A DNA stretch of 64,000 nt from Anaerostipes caccae L1-92 (lineage in GTDB: Bacteria; Bacillota; Clostridia; Lachnospirales; Lachnospiraceae), in NCBI RefSeq assembly GCF_014467075.1, contig NZ_AP023027.1:1987501-2051500 (forward strand), in the 5' to 3' direction. Numbering within the stretch: position 1 is the stretch's first letter; every line of letters starts with the position of its first letter. Positions 35,305-44,112 of the stretch are shown here, in pieces. The translations under genes were made by a program, and so were the position numbers. Under the pieces are notes generated by a model. It was not told where the DNA came from and ran no database searches. It saw only the letters and a list, made by a program, of their open reading frames with translations.

Positions 35305-36048
35305 ATGAAAACTTATAAAACATCTGAGGTTGCAAAACTCATAGGAATTCATCCCAATACTGTCCGGCTGTACGAAGAAGCGGGGCTGATCCCAAAACCA
35401 AAACGGCAGAACAATGGATACCGTATTTTTACCGATCTCCATATCGAACAGTTCCGGCTGGCCCGTCTGGCTTTTCAAATGGAGGTTCTGCAGAACGGGC
35501 TGAGGAAAAAGGCTGTTCAGATCGTAAAAACATCGGCATCCTGTGATTTTTCCAGGGCTCTGGTACTGGCAGAAGAATACCTGGCACAGATCAGAAAGGA
35601 ACACGCCAATGCCGAAGAGGCAGTTGAAATCGTAACAGAAATTTTAGCCGGCGGATCACAGGAGCATACCCATCCCATGAAACGCAGGGAAGTCTCCCGG
35701 TATCTCGGCATTTCTATGGATGCTCTGAGAAATTGGGAAATGAACGGCCTTTTGACTGTAAAACGCAGGCAGAATGGATACCGCATATATACGAGTCAGG
35801 ATATACAGAGGCTCAAAATTATTCGCTCCTTGAGGTGTGCAAATTATTCTTTGGAATCCATTCTGCGTCTGCTTGGGCACCTGTCAAAAAATCCCGGGAT
35901 TGATATCAAAGAAGTTTTGGATACTCCCAATAAAGATGACGAAATTATTGCGGTGTGCGACAAACTGATTACTTCTCTGCTCACAGCCGAGAATAATGCC
36001 TTGGAAATGATATACAGACTGAAAAGAATGAAAAAACAATTTTCTTAA
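35305..36048 (+). CDS. MerR-family regulator with two MerR DNA-binding domains
   Basis: A 247-residue protein carrying two winged-helix MerR domains: residues about 1-70 (TYKTSEVAKLIGIHPNTVRL, NGYRIFTDLHIEQFRL) and about 117-190 (REVSRYLGISMDALRNWEM, NGYRIYTSQDIQRL). Normal MerR proteins have one domain and act as dimers; here one chain can touch two half-sites. The ATG at 35305 is chosen over longer open frame because GGAGG stands 7 bp before it. The next genes are an ABC exporter, preceded by the second operator copy, so it probably controls them and itself. No clear ligand domain is seen after the second HTH. Confidence 0.88.
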   Translation: MKTYKTSEVAKLIGIHPNTVRLYEEAGLIPKPKRQNNGYRIFTDLHIEQFRLARLAFQMEVLQNGLRKKAVQIVKTSASCDFSRALVLAEEYLAQIRKEHANAEEAVEIVTEILAGGSQEHTHPMKRREVSRYLGISMDALRNWEMNGLLTVKRRQNGYRIYTSQDIQRLKIIRSLRCANYSLESILRLLGHLSKNPGIDIKEVLDTPNKDDEIIAVCDKLITSLLTAENNALEMIYRLKRMKKQFS

Positions 36049-36049
36049 A

Positions 36050-36089
36050 CCCTCCACTTTACCACCAATGTTTCCGTTGGTGGTATTCT
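36050..36089 (+). promoter_or_regulatory. Operator-promoter copy B upstream of the ABC exporter genes
   Basis: Begins one base after the merR stop: CCCTCCACTT, then TACCACCA, and 40 bases on it ends GTGGTATTCT. It matches copy A in length and at the start, CACCA and TATTCT blocks. TACCACCAA / TTGGTGGTA form a perfect 9-bp inverted repeat, followed by TATTCTTTTTTT, so it could also act as a terminator or attenuator for merR. Confidence 0.6.
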
Positions 36090-36120
36090 TTTTTTACAAT
36101 AAAACAAGGAGGTATCCTTC

Positions 36121-36855
36121 ATGAATGAAGTGATCAAAGCAGAAAAATTATGTAAAACCTACAACAAAACGCCTGCGGCAGACAATATCAGTCTGTCCGT
36201 AAAGCGCGGAACGGTTTTTGGCCTGCTCGGGGCCAATGGCGCAGGCAAGAGTACAACGATTGAATGCATTTTAGGCACAAAGACGTCAGACAGCGGAACA
36301 ATATCCATTCTGGGAATGAATCCGCAGACATCCAGAAAGCAGCTGTTTCAAAAGGTAGGAGTCCAATTTCAGGACGCGGCTTATCAGGATAATATCACCG
36401 TTTCGGAACTTTGTGAAGTTACCGCTTCCCTCTATCAGGATTCCGCAGATCCGGATAAATTACTGCAAAAGTTTGGAATTTCCGGAAAAGCAAAAAGCCA
36501 GATCAAAGATTTATCCGGCGGCGAAAGACAGAGACTTTTTATTATCCTCGCACTCATACCCAATCCTGAAGTCGTCTTTTTGGACGAGCTGACGACCGGA
36601 CTGGACGCGAGGGCCAGACGCCAAGTGTGGAATATACTCTCCTCACTCAAGGAACATGGACTGACGATTTTCCTGACGTCCCATTTTATGGATGAAATCG
36701 AGAACCTGTGTGACTGCATCTGTATTTTAAAAAAAGGAAACATCATATTTTACGGTACGGTGGCGGAGGCAGTTGCATCGAGTCCTTATGAACATTTTGA
36801 AGACGCTTATCTTTGGTATACAGACGAGGAGGAATTAATTGATGAAAACTTTTAA
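36121..36855 (+). CDS. ABC transporter ATP-binding protein
   Basis: A 244-residue ATPase of the drug or bacteriocin exporter group. Walker A is LLGANGAGKSTTIECILG, signature LSGGERQRLFIILAL, Walker B EVVFLDELTTGLD, and TSHFMDE the switch region. A Leu replaces the usual Pro after LDE (DELTTGLD), a common variant. It is preceded by AAGGAGG and overlaps the permease gene by 14 bp. Confidence 0.92.
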   Translation: MNEVIKAEKLCKTYNKTPAADNISLSVKRGTVFGLLGANGAGKSTTIECILGTKTSDSGTISILGMNPQTSRKQLFQKVGVQFQDAAYQDNITVSELCEVTASLYQDSADPDKLLQKFGISGKAKSQIKDLSGGERQRLFIILALIPNPEVVFLDELTTGLDARARRQVWNILSSLKEHGLTIFLTSHFMDEIENLCDCICILKKGNIIFYGTVAEAVASSPYEHFEDAYLWYTDEEELIDENF

Positions 36856-37585
36856 GACAATGCTGAAAACAGAATTAAAATTATCTCTGAGAGGAATGGA
36901 TATGTTTATATTTGCGATCTGTGTGCCTCTTGTGGTACTGGCAGTCATGGGAATTATTTATGGCAACAGGCCTGCATTCAGCGGTGCCGGATACTCATTT
37001 CTGGAACAGTCGTTCGGAGCCGTCACTACCATCTCCATCTGTGCAGGAGGTGTGATGGGACTGCCGCTGGTCGTCTCTGATTACCGGAGCAAAGGTATAT
37101 TAAAACGCTACAAGGTTACGCCGGCCAGCCCTTCCATGATCTTAGCGGTACAGGTGACAATTTATACTTTATATGCGGCTGTTTCTCTGATCCTGCTCTA
37201 TGCCGAAGCCGTTCTTTTCTTTGGATATCAGTTCCGCGGATCTTTTTTAAGTTTTCTGGGATGTTATCTCCTGGTCATTGTGTCTATGTTCAGCATCGGC
37301 ATGCTGGTAGGCGGTATTGCTCCGAATACTAAGATAGCGAGTGTCGCCGCGAGTCTGCTGTACTTTCCGATGCTGATTTTTTCAGGCGCAACACTTCCCT
37401 ATGAAGTCATGCCCAAAGTGCTGCAGAAAACTGCAGATATCATGCCGCTGACTCAGGGAATCAAGCTGCTGAAAGCCGCTTCTCTGGGAGAGGAGCTTGG
37501 CAGTGTGATTGTTCCGGCTGTGACCATTGTCTGCATCGCAGTAATCTGTACCTTCGCATCCCTCAAATTCTTTCAGTGGGAATAG
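36842..37585 (+). CDS. ABC-2 type transporter permease
   Basis: About 247 residues with six predicted helices (about residues 19-40, 57-75, 95-120, 132-155, 165-185, 215-235). The N-terminal MKTFKTMLKTELKLSLRGMD is cytoplasmic. The ATG at 36842 has GAGGAGG 9 bp before; the TTG just before it is less likely. It forms one exporter with the ATPase encoded upstream. In several MerR-controlled systems such pairs export antibiotics or cationic compounds. Confidence 0.85.
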   Translation: MKTFKTMLKTELKLSLRGMDMFIFAICVPLVVLAVMGIIYGNRPAFSGAGYSFLEQSFGAVTTISICAGGVMGLPLVVSDYRSKGILKRYKVTPASPSMILAVQVTIYTLYAAVSLILLYAEAVLFFGYQFRGSFLSFLGCYLLVIVSMFSIGMLVGGIAPNTKIASVAASLLYFPMLIFSGATLPYEVMPKVLQKTADIMPLTQGIKLLKAASLGEELGSVIVPAVTIVCIAVICTFASLKFFQWE

Positions 37586-37661
37586 CCTGCGCAAAATGTT
37601 CTGGCTTTTCTGTGATTCCGGCGTATTCTATACTATAACACTTATTAGGAGACAATATTTT

Positions 37662-38540
37662 ATGAAGCTAATATCACAGATCATCCATGCGGATATCGCC
37701 CATAAACATGGCTTCCTGGGGAAGAATATAGGGATTGCCTTCCTGGATACCGGTATCTATCCTCATAAAGAATTTTATCCGGCCGATCAGCGGATCGCCG
37801 GATTCATAGATTATGTACACCACAGATCATATCCTTATGACGACAATGGACACGGGACCCATATCGCGGGGATTGCCGCATCTGCAAGCTGCGGCATTGC
37901 ACCTGCAGCACATATTATTTCCCTCAAGGTTCTGGATGCGCTTGGAAACGGGAATCAGCGCACGTTCTTAAACGGCCTGTCCTGGATCCACCATTTTCAC
38001 AAACAGTATGGAATCCGGATTGTAAATATTTCTATCGGCACTCCTGCTTCCGGAAATGACGAAGCTGCCAATGCGATTGTGAAGCAGGTCAACCAGCTGT
38101 GGGATGACGGACTGGTCGTCTGCATCGCCAGCGGAAATAACGGTCCCAGGGATCATTCCATCACAGCGCCGGGCAACAGCCGCAAGATCATTACCGTAGG
38201 CTCCAGCGACGATGCCAGCCGTCCCATGGGTTCTCAGCGCTTTGCAAAAAATTATTCCAGCAGAGGGCCTACCTCTTCCTGCGTCATGAAGCCGGACGTT
38301 GTGGCTCCCGGAACAAATATATATTCCTGCGGCCTGAACGGAGGGCACAGCATCAAGAGCGGCACTTCCATGGCAACACCGGCAGTTTCCGGGGCCATCG
38401 CCCTGCTTTTGGAGCGTTACCCGTATTATACGAACAAAGATGTAAAAATGAAACTTCGGTACAATTGTGACAAGCTTTCCACTCCGAGAAATCATCAGGG
38501 ATGGGGACAGATCAACGTTCAGAAACTTCTGGATCTATAA
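37662..38540 (+). CDS. Subtilisin-like serine protease, intracellular type
   Basis: A 292-residue S8 protease beginning MKLISQIIHADIAHKHGFLG at ATG 37662 (TTAGGAGA upstream) with no signal peptide, so it should act in the cytoplasm like ISP proteases. Triad: Asp in AFLDTGIYPHKEF, His in DNGHGTHIAGIAAS, Asn in CIASGNNGPRD, Ser in SGTSMATPAVSGAIAL. Length and lack of C-terminal domains fit the minimal catalytic unit. It overlaps the convergent hemW stop by 6 bp. A possible -10 box TATACT lies at 37629-37634 with no good -35. Confidence 0.92.
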   Translation: MKLISQIIHADIAHKHGFLGKNIGIAFLDTGIYPHKEFYPADQRIAGFIDYVHHRSYPYDDNGHGTHIAGIAASASCGIAPAAHIISLKVLDALGNGNQRTFLNGLSWIHHFHKQYGIRIVNISIGTPASGNDEAANAIVKQVNQLWDDGLVVCIASGNNGPRDHSITAPGNSRKIITVGSSDDASRPMGSQRFAKNYSSRGPTSSCVMKPDVVAPGTNIYSCGLNGGHSIKSGTSMATPAVSGAIALLLERYPYYTNKDVKMKLRYNCDKLSTPRNHQGWGQINVQKLLDL

Positions 38541-39671
38541 AAGAAACTCCATCATTACCTGATTGCTTAAAAACAAGGCCTGCTGCGGGATCCAGATTCT
38601 TTCGGCATCCTGTTCTAACAAGCCTTTTCCAGAGAGTTCTTGGATAGGTTCCCGGTAAACATCCAGGATACCTGTCCCGAACCGCTTGGAAAATTCCGTT
38701 TTTGAGATCCCTTTTGTCATCCGTAGACCCAAAAACATATACTCTTCCATCTCTTCTTTTTTGGTCAGTTCTGTTTCTTTTTCAAATATGCCGCTAAAAT
38801 CTGTTATTGACAGGTATTTTTCCATATCTGCCGGATTTGTAAAGCGTTTTCCCCTAAAATAAGAAGACGCCGCCAAACCAAATCCCAGGTATGGTTTCCC
38901 TGTCCAATATCCGCAGTTATGTCTGCATTCATATCCTGGTCTGGCATAGTTTGACAGCTCATACCTTTCATAGCCTAAGGTATGAAGGATCTTTTCCGTC
39001 CTTTCATACATGGCCGCATCCTCATCTTCCGTCGGCAGGAGATCATCCAGCCCTTTCATATCATAAAAAGGTGTCCCTTCTTCGATAATCAGGCTGTAAA
39101 CCGACAGGTGTTCCGGCTCAAGTTCTGCAGTTCTTAACAGGGTCTGTTCCATCGTCTCCATCGTCTGCAGAGGAACCGCATTCATCAGATCTACATTGAT
39201 GTTTTGGAATCCGCAGTCCCGGGCCATATAAAATCCCGAGACAAAGTCCTCAAATGTGTGAATCCGGCCTAAAATCTTCAGTTCTTCTTCCCTCGCGCTC
39301 TGAAGTCCGAAACTGATCCTGTTGATCCCGCAGTTTTGATAGGCCGAAAGTTTTTCTCTTGTGACAGTGCCGGGATTGGCTTCGATCGTGCACTCCATGT
39401 TTTCTGTACAGGAAAAAGAATCTCTGACCGTATTCATCAAAGATTCTATCTGTGCTCCCGGAATCAGGGAAGGAGTTCCTCCTCCAATGAATACCGTGCT
39501 CACTGACGGGCGTTTAAGAAGCCTTCCCCAGTGCAGAATTTCCTGCCGAAGCTTTCGTATATAGCTGCTGATCTCATCATCTCCGGCCGGAAACGAACAG
39601 AAATCACAGTAACTGCATTTTCTTTTGCAGAACGGTATATGAAGATATAGTTCAAGTTCTCTAGTCTTCAT
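38535..39671 (-). CDS. hemW: Heme chaperone HemW (radical SAM)
   Basis: A 378-residue radical SAM protein. The [4Fe-4S] site is [17 protein letters not shown] at residues 11-27 (CxxxCxxC plus the extra Cys of this family). [35 protein letters not shown] and [14 protein letters not shown] match HemN/HemW. HemW inserts heme into cytochromes rather than oxidising coproporphyrinogen; the two cannot be told apart here except by gene context, hemW lying next to lepA as in many Firmicutes. It overlaps lepA by 11 bp. Confidence 0.93.
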   Translation of the reverse strand: MKTRELELYLHIPFCKRKCSYCDFCSFPAGDDEISSYIRKLRQEILHWGRLLKRPSVSTVFIGGGTPSLIPGAQIESLMNTVRDSFSCTENMECTIEANPGTVTREKLSAYQNCGINRISFGLQSAREEELKILGRIHTFEDFVSGFYMARDCGFQNINVDLMNAVPLQTMETMEQTLLRTAELEPEHLSVYSLIIEEGTPFYDMKGLDDLLPTEDEDAAMYERTEKILHTLGYERYELSNYARPGYECRHNCGYWTGKPYLGFGLAASSYFRGKRFTNPADMEKYLSITDFSGIFEKETELTKKEEMEEYMFLGLRMTKGISKTEFSKRFGTGILDVYREPIQELSGKGLLEQDAERIWIPQQALFLSNQVMMEFLL

Positions 39672-41472
39672 CTAATTTCAGCACACTCATGAATGCTTCC
39701 TGAGGAATTTCTACATTGCCTACCTGACGCATCCGCTTCTTTCCCTGTTTCTGTTTCTCCAGGAGTTTCCTCTTTCTGGAGATATCGCCGCCGTAGCACT
39801 TGGCCAGCACATCTTTCCGCATAGCCTTTACGGTCTCCCTGGCAATGATCTTGCTGCCCACTGCCGCCTGTATAGGGATTTCAAATAAATGCCTTGGAAT
39901 TTCTTCCTTCAGCTTGGAACACATTTTTCTTCCCCTCTCGTATGCCGTCTCGGCATGAACGATGAAGGACAGTGCATCTACTTCTTCTTTGTTGATCAGG
40001 ATATCCAGTTTCACGAGCTCTGATCTCTGATATCCCTTCATCTCATAATCCAGAGACGCATATCCCCTGGAACGTGATTTCAGGGCATCAAAAAAGTCAT
40101 AAATGATTTCATTGAGCGGAAGTTCATACCTTAAAACAGCCCGTCCTTCCTCGATATATTCCATTCCGATATAAACGCCTCTGCGCTCCTGGCACAGTCC
40201 CATGATCGCTCCCACATAGTCGGATGTGACCATAATCTCTGCTGAAACAATCGGTTCTTCCATATAATCAATCTGTGATGGATCCGGAAGATTGGACGGA
40301 TTGGTCAGCTCAATCATCGTACCGTCAGTCTTATATACCCGGTATACAACGCCCGGTGCAGTGGTCACCAGATCCAGATTGTATTCCCTTTCCAAACGCT
40401 CCTGGATGATCTCCAGGTGCAAAAGCCCTAAGAATCCACAGCGGAATCCGAATCCAAGCGCCACTGATGTCTCCGGCTCAAACTGCAGTGAAGCATCATT
40501 CAGCTGTAACTTTTCCAGGGCATCCCGAAGATCAGGATATTTTGCTCCGTCGGTCGGATAAAGCCCGCAGAATACCATTGGGTTTACTTTTTTATAACCC
40601 GGAAGCGGCTCGCTGCATGGATTGTCTGCATCTGTAATCGTGTCTCCGACCGTGGTATCCTGGACATTTTTAAGACTGGCCGTCACATATCCTACCATAC
40701 CGGCGCTGAGTTCTTCCGACGGAATGAACTGTCCCGCGCCGAAGATGCCGACTTCCACTACCTCAGCCACGGCGCCGGATGCCATCATCTTCATCTTTGT
40801 TCCCGGCCGGATCGTGCCCTCTTTGATTCTTGCAAAGATAATGACTCCTTTGTAAGCATCATAAATACTATCAAAAATCAAGCCCTGCAGCGGTCCCTCA
40901 GGATCTCCGGACGGCGCAGGAATCTTCATTACGATCTGCTCCAGCACGTCCTCGATGTTGATTCCGTTTTTTGCCGAAATCAGGGGAGCATCCTCCGCTT
41001 CAATACCGATGACATCTTCAATTTCTGTCTTTACTCTCTCCGGATCTGCGCTCGGAAGATCGATCTTATTGATGACCGGCATAATCTCCAGGTCATGGTC
41101 CAGAGCAAGATAAACGTTTGCCAAAGTCTGCGCCTCAATGCCCTGTGCGGCATCTACCACAAGGACAGCTCCCTCGCATGCCGCCAGGCTCCTGGAAACT
41201 TCATAGTTGAAATCCACATGCCCCGGCGTGTCTATCAGATTGAAAATATACTCCTCGCCGTTCTCTGCCTTGTATACAATACGGACTGCCTGTGATTTAA
41301 TCGTGATCCCGCGTTCCCTCTCCAGATCCATATTGTCCAGCACCTGTTCCTGCATCTCTCTGTCAGTCAGGGTGCCTGTTTTTTGAATGATACGGTCTGC
41401 CAATGTGGACTTACCGTGATCTATATGCGCAATAATACAAAAATTGCGGATTTTACTCTGATCGATTGCCAT
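39661..41472 (-). CDS. lepA: Elongation factor 4
   Basis: Ribosome-bound GTPase that acts on stalled ribosomes. About 603 residues. The start [20 protein letters not shown] at ATG 41472 follows AGGAGG. G1 [15 protein letters not shown]2/G3 [17 protein letters not shown]4 [11 protein letters not shown] and the LepA-specific C-terminal domain ([20 protein letters not shown]) are all present. The next gene, hemW, is overlapped. Confidence 0.96.
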   Translation of the reverse strand: MAIDQSKIRNFCIIAHIDHGKSTLADRIIQKTGTLTDREMQEQVLDNMDLERERGITIKSQAVRIVYKAENGEEYIFNLIDTPGHVDFNYEVSRSLAACEGAVLVVDAAQGIEAQTLANVYLALDHDLEIMPVINKIDLPSADPERVKTEIEDVIGIEAEDAPLISAKNGINIEDVLEQIVMKIPAPSGDPEGPLQGLIFDSIYDAYKGVIIFARIKEGTIRPGTKMKMMASGAVAEVVEVGIFGAGQFIPSEELSAGMVGYVTASLKNVQDTTVGDTITDADNPCSEPLPGYKKVNPMVFCGLYPTDGAKYPDLRDALEKLQLNDASLQFEPETSVALGFGFRCGFLGLLHLEIIQERLEREYNLDLVTTAPGVVYRVYKTDGTMIELTNPSNLPDPSQIDYMEEPIVSAEIMVTSDYVGAIMGLCQERRGVYIGMEYIEEGRAVLRYELPLNEIIYDFFDALKSRSRGYASLDYEMKGYQRSELVKLDILINKEEVDALSFIVHAETAYERGRKMCSKLKEEIPRHLFEIPIQAAVGSKIIARETVKAMRKDVLAKCYGGDISRKRKLLEKQKQGKKRMRQVGNVEIPQEAFMSVLKLDED

Positions 41473-41513
41473 AGTTTCCTCCTGTTGCAAATAAACATAT
41501 TCGATTTAGTATA

Positions 41514-41546
41514 GCAAAAAAAAGGCTGAAAGTCTATTTCAACCTT
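41514..41546 (-). terminator. Terminator of spoIIP
   Basis: Stem AAGGTTGAAA / TTTCAGCCTT (with one G-T pair) and, on the minus strand, a TTTTTTTT run at 41521-41514. It lies 29 bp after the spoIIP stop and before lepA, so lepA is likely started separately, although no strong promoter is visible in the 60-bp gap. Confidence 0.85.
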
Positions 41547-41574
41547 TTTCTTTGTTTATATTTATGTAGGTCCT

Positions 41575-42690
41575 CTAAGGGTATAACACATCATTTAAAA
41601 TTTCCGCCAGCGGTTTCATTGCATTTTTAGCCTGCTTTACCGTGTTGTTTTGAGCGCCCAATTCAATCAGAAGACTGCGTCCTCTGTAATGCAGATTGTA
41701 ACGGTATCCCTTGATGTAAATCTTCCTGGTAAGACCCGGATATTTTTTCATTGCCTCCGCCTGAAGCTGCAGGCTGAATGCCAGATTCGTCTTTTTGTTT
41801 GGATTTTTAAGGTATTTGATATCTCCATTTTTGGCAGTCCGGCTGATGCCGTTAAAAAACATAAACTGGGCCATTTCCACTCCATTTTGTTTAGAGACAA
41901 GCTTTGTACTCTCCTTCACTCCGTCCCTGTGCAGATCAATCACCACCTGGATACTCGGATATTTTTTCAGATATCTCTCAACAGAGGCCGCAGCATAATA
42001 ATATGCTTTTGACCGGTCTTCCTTTCCGTTTTTAACATCATAGATCCCTCTGTCATGTATCACATTGATCCCATATTGTTCCCTAAGAAGTTTTGTAAGA
42101 ACATCTCCGGCTCCTATGACAGTGTCTGACTTTTCTCCTTTCCTGCTGTCTTTATAAGCTTCACTGCCGTGAGTGTGAAAGATCAAAATCTGGGGCTGCT
42201 TTGATTTCTTCAGAGAAAGGTCCTTATTTAAAAGAACCTTTCCGTTGATCTCACTGTTCGTCACCATCGTAGTGCTGTCTACCTGATAAATATATTTTCT
42301 TAAATAATTCGGATCGTTCCACTTTTTACTGTTGAACACGGTCTTCTTTGCCGGTACTTCATCTACCCGGACTCCGCTCTGTTCATTATCCTCCAGATCA
42401 TAGAACTGATTTTTTACTAAATCAGAACTTTTAACCTCGGAATAATTTTCACTGTAACAGATAGACGGCACAATGTCATTCCGGTAGGTCGTTATGATCT
42501 TATTCAGCACTGATCCGTAAATCGGCTGTCCGCCGCTGTGATAGGACGGAATCAGCTCATTTACTGCTTTAAGATAATAATTCTGGACAGCCGTGGACAC
42601 CATGTCCGGATGCCCGGAAAAATAACGGATTCCCATGATAAGAAAGACGGCAAGCAAGACACATCCCGCTGCTCTTCTCTTTTTTCCCAT
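41575..42690 (-). CDS. spoIIP: Stage II sporulation protein P (SpoIIP)
   Basis: Membrane-anchored peptidoglycan amidase/endopeptidase of the SpoIIDMP complex, which thins septal wall for engulfment. A signal anchor (AAGCVLLAVFLIMGIRYFSG) is at the N-terminus. The amidase_3-like catalytic domain from about residue 175 shows HTHGSEAY (zinc His), DLHRDGVKES and IELGAQNNT (catalytic Glu). 371 residues, normal. It follows gpr with a 9-bp gap, as in Bacillus. Confidence 0.94.
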   Translation of the reverse strand: MGKKRRAAGCVLLAVFLIMGIRYFSGHPDMVSTAVQNYYLKAVNELIPSYHSGGQPIYGSVLNKIITTYRNDIVPSICYSENYSEVKSSDLVKNQFYDLEDNEQSGVRVDEVPAKKTVFNSKKWNDPNYLRKYIYQVDSTTMVTNSEINGKVLLNKDLSLKKSKQPQILIFHTHGSEAYKDSRKGEKSDTVIGAGDVLTKLLREQYGINVIHDRGIYDVKNGKEDRSKAYYYAAASVERYLKKYPSIQVVIDLHRDGVKESTKLVSKQNGVEMAQFMFFNGISRTAKNGDIKYLKNPNKKTNLAFSLQLQAEAMKKYPGLTRKIYIKGYRYNLHYRGRSLLIELGAQNNTVKQAKNAMKPLAEILNDVLYP

Positions 42691-42699
42691 ATCATCATT

Positions 42700-43563
42700 T
42701 TATTCAGCTTTTATATGATTATGCAGTAAATGATTAATTCCCTCTGAAATTGTGTAACTGATTCTTTTAATGGATTCGTCAATATTTTTCGGTGTCACAT
42801 GCATGGAAGTAAAGTCCTCGTCAAGCATTTCCAGAATATCTTCGTTATCCGACTCATTTCCCACAATATCACTGATGATGGCGGGAACAGAAATGACCGT
42901 AGGAACTCCTATGGCAAGGACCGGGATTCCGATCGTTCTTTCTGTGATCTCATTTCTGTGGTTTCCCACACCGGATCCCGGTGCGATTCCGGTATCACTG
43001 ATCTGAATCGTCTTGTTAAGCCTGGAAGAACTTCTTGCCGCCAGGGCATCCACAGCAATCAAAAGATCCGGCTGGATCTTCTCGGCCAATGCTTCCAGCA
43101 CTTCTGACGTTTCAATTCCAGTCTGTGCCATGACTCCCGGCGCGATAGCGCTGAGTTCCATGGCATCCTTTAAATAACCCTCTCTTTTCAGGTGGCGGGT
43201 AATCCAGAGATTATTGACAACCTTAGGCCCCAGGGAATCGGCCGTAACCTCAGAATTCCCAAGACCTGCCACAAACACTTTCGCATTCCGCGGAATCATT
43301 TCTTTTAAGTTCAAATACAAAGCCTCACTCATTTCTTTATGATAGCTGCCGTCATTTGATGACAGATCTCTTGTCTCAATCGTAATATACTGTCCCATGG
43401 GCTTTCCAAGAATCTGTTCTCCTTCTTTGTCCTTAATCGTAATTCTTGTCTCTTTTATATCATTGGAGGCATCGATCCTCGTCTTCATAGAAACTCCCTT
43501 CAGACTGGATTGCTCCTCCGCTTCTTCTTTTAGTTCTAACGCTAAGTCTGTTCTGTTCTGCAT
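42700..43563 (-). CDS. gpr: Germination protease GPR
   Basis: A 287-residue protease (family A25) that degrades small acid-soluble proteins when spores germinate. The N-terminus MQNRTDLALELKEEAEE holds the zymogen propeptide region. GLGNSEVTADSLGP (catalytic region), PGVMAQTGIETSEVLEAL and ALAARSSSRLNKTIQISDTG are family blocks. A sigma-G-type promoter precedes it. With spoIIP this shows the host forms spores. Confidence 0.95.
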   Translation of the reverse strand: MQNRTDLALELKEEAEEQSSLKGVSMKTRIDASNDIKETRITIKDKEGEQILGKPMGQYITIETRDLSSNDGSYHKEMSEALYLNLKEMIPRNAKVFVAGLGNSEVTADSLGPKVVNNLWITRHLKREGYLKDAMELSAIAPGVMAQTGIETSEVLEALAEKIQPDLLIAVDALAARSSSRLNKTIQISDTGIAPGSGVGNHRNEITERTIGIPVLAIGVPTVISVPAIISDIVGNESDNEDILEMLDEDFTSMHVTPKNIDESIKRISYTISEGINHLLHNHIKAE

Positions 43564-43588
43564 CCTGATTCTCCTTTCTTCCTGTCCT

Positions 43589-43617
43589 TAGTATGAAAAG
43601 AATCCAAAAAAATATGT
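43589..43617 (-). promoter_or_regulatory. Sigma-G/sigma-F-type promoter of gpr
   Basis: Minus strand ACATA (43617-43613) and CATACTA (43595-43589) with 17 bases between. CATACTA is the known -10 of forespore sigma factors, and gpr is a forespore gene in Bacillus subtilis. The -35 fit is fair. Confidence 0.7.
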
Positions 43618-43636
43618 AAAAACAGGAACTTTTGCA

Positions 43637-43665
43637 TTGACAGATCGGACAGACTTCTATAAAAT
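43637..43665 (+). promoter_or_regulatory. Promoter of rpsT
   Basis: TTGACA (43637-43642), 17-base spacer, TAAAAT (43660-43665). It lies about 95 bp before the rpsT start, leaving a leader (43672-43760) for possible autoregulation by S20. It points away from the gpr promoter. Confidence 0.75.
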
Positions 43666-43760
43666 AGAGGAGTATGTTTATAGAAGCTATAACCGTGTCT
43701 CGCTTCGAAGTAAACACCGAACGAAAAGATAAGTACAATTATTATATGGAGGTGCCCACA

Positions 43761-44024
43761 TTGGCAAATATCAAATCTGCAAAGAAGAGAATTCTTGTAA
43801 TCAACACAAAGACTGAAAGAAACAAAGCGATCAAAACGAAAGTAAAAACATATATCAAAAATGTAGAAGCAGCTGTTGCCGCAGGAGACAAAACTGCTGC
43901 AAACGAAGCATTAACAGCTTGTATCTCAGAGATCAACAAAGCAGCATCCAAAGGAATTTTCCACAAGAACACTGCTGCAAGAAAGGTTTCCCGCCTGACA
44001 AAAGCAGTCAATTCTGTAGCTTAA
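43761..44024 (+). CDS. rpsT: 30S ribosomal protein S20
   Basis: An 87-residue basic helical protein of the small subunit: initiator Met, ANIKSAKKRILVINTKTERN, then KTKVKTYIKNVEAAVAAGD and HKNTAARKVSRLTKAVNS. A TTG at 43761, with GGAGG 8 bp before, is read as the start since S20 always begins just before ANIKSA. Escherichia coli rpsT also begins with TTG, where it serves autocontrol. The upstream open frame before TTG is not used. A bidirectional terminator follows. Confidence 0.95.
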   Translation: MANIKSAKKRILVINTKTERNKAIKTKVKTYIKNVEAAVAAGDKTAANEALTACISEINKAASKGIFHKNTAARKVSRLTKAVNSVA

Positions 44025-44042
44025 TTTTCAAAATGAATCTAT

Positions 44043-44073
44043 AAAAAAAGAGCTAACCGTCAGCTCTTTTTTT
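44043..44073. terminator. Bidirectional terminator between rpsT and holA
   Basis: Stem AGAGCT / AGCTCT with A7 before and T7 after, so it can stop both rpsT and the convergent holA transcript. A small GC hairpin (AAGCGGG / CCCGCTT) lies at 44090-44107, next to the holA stop. Confidence 0.88.
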
Positions 44074-44112
44074 ATTACTTAAAATCTTGAAGCGGGCTTT
44101 CCCGCTTTAATC

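Noticed and set aside
38535..39671. HemN (coproporphyrinogen oxidase) for the radical SAM gene
   Set aside because: Position beside lepA and length fit HemW; HemN is usually longer with other C-terminal residues, though the sequence alone is not decisive.
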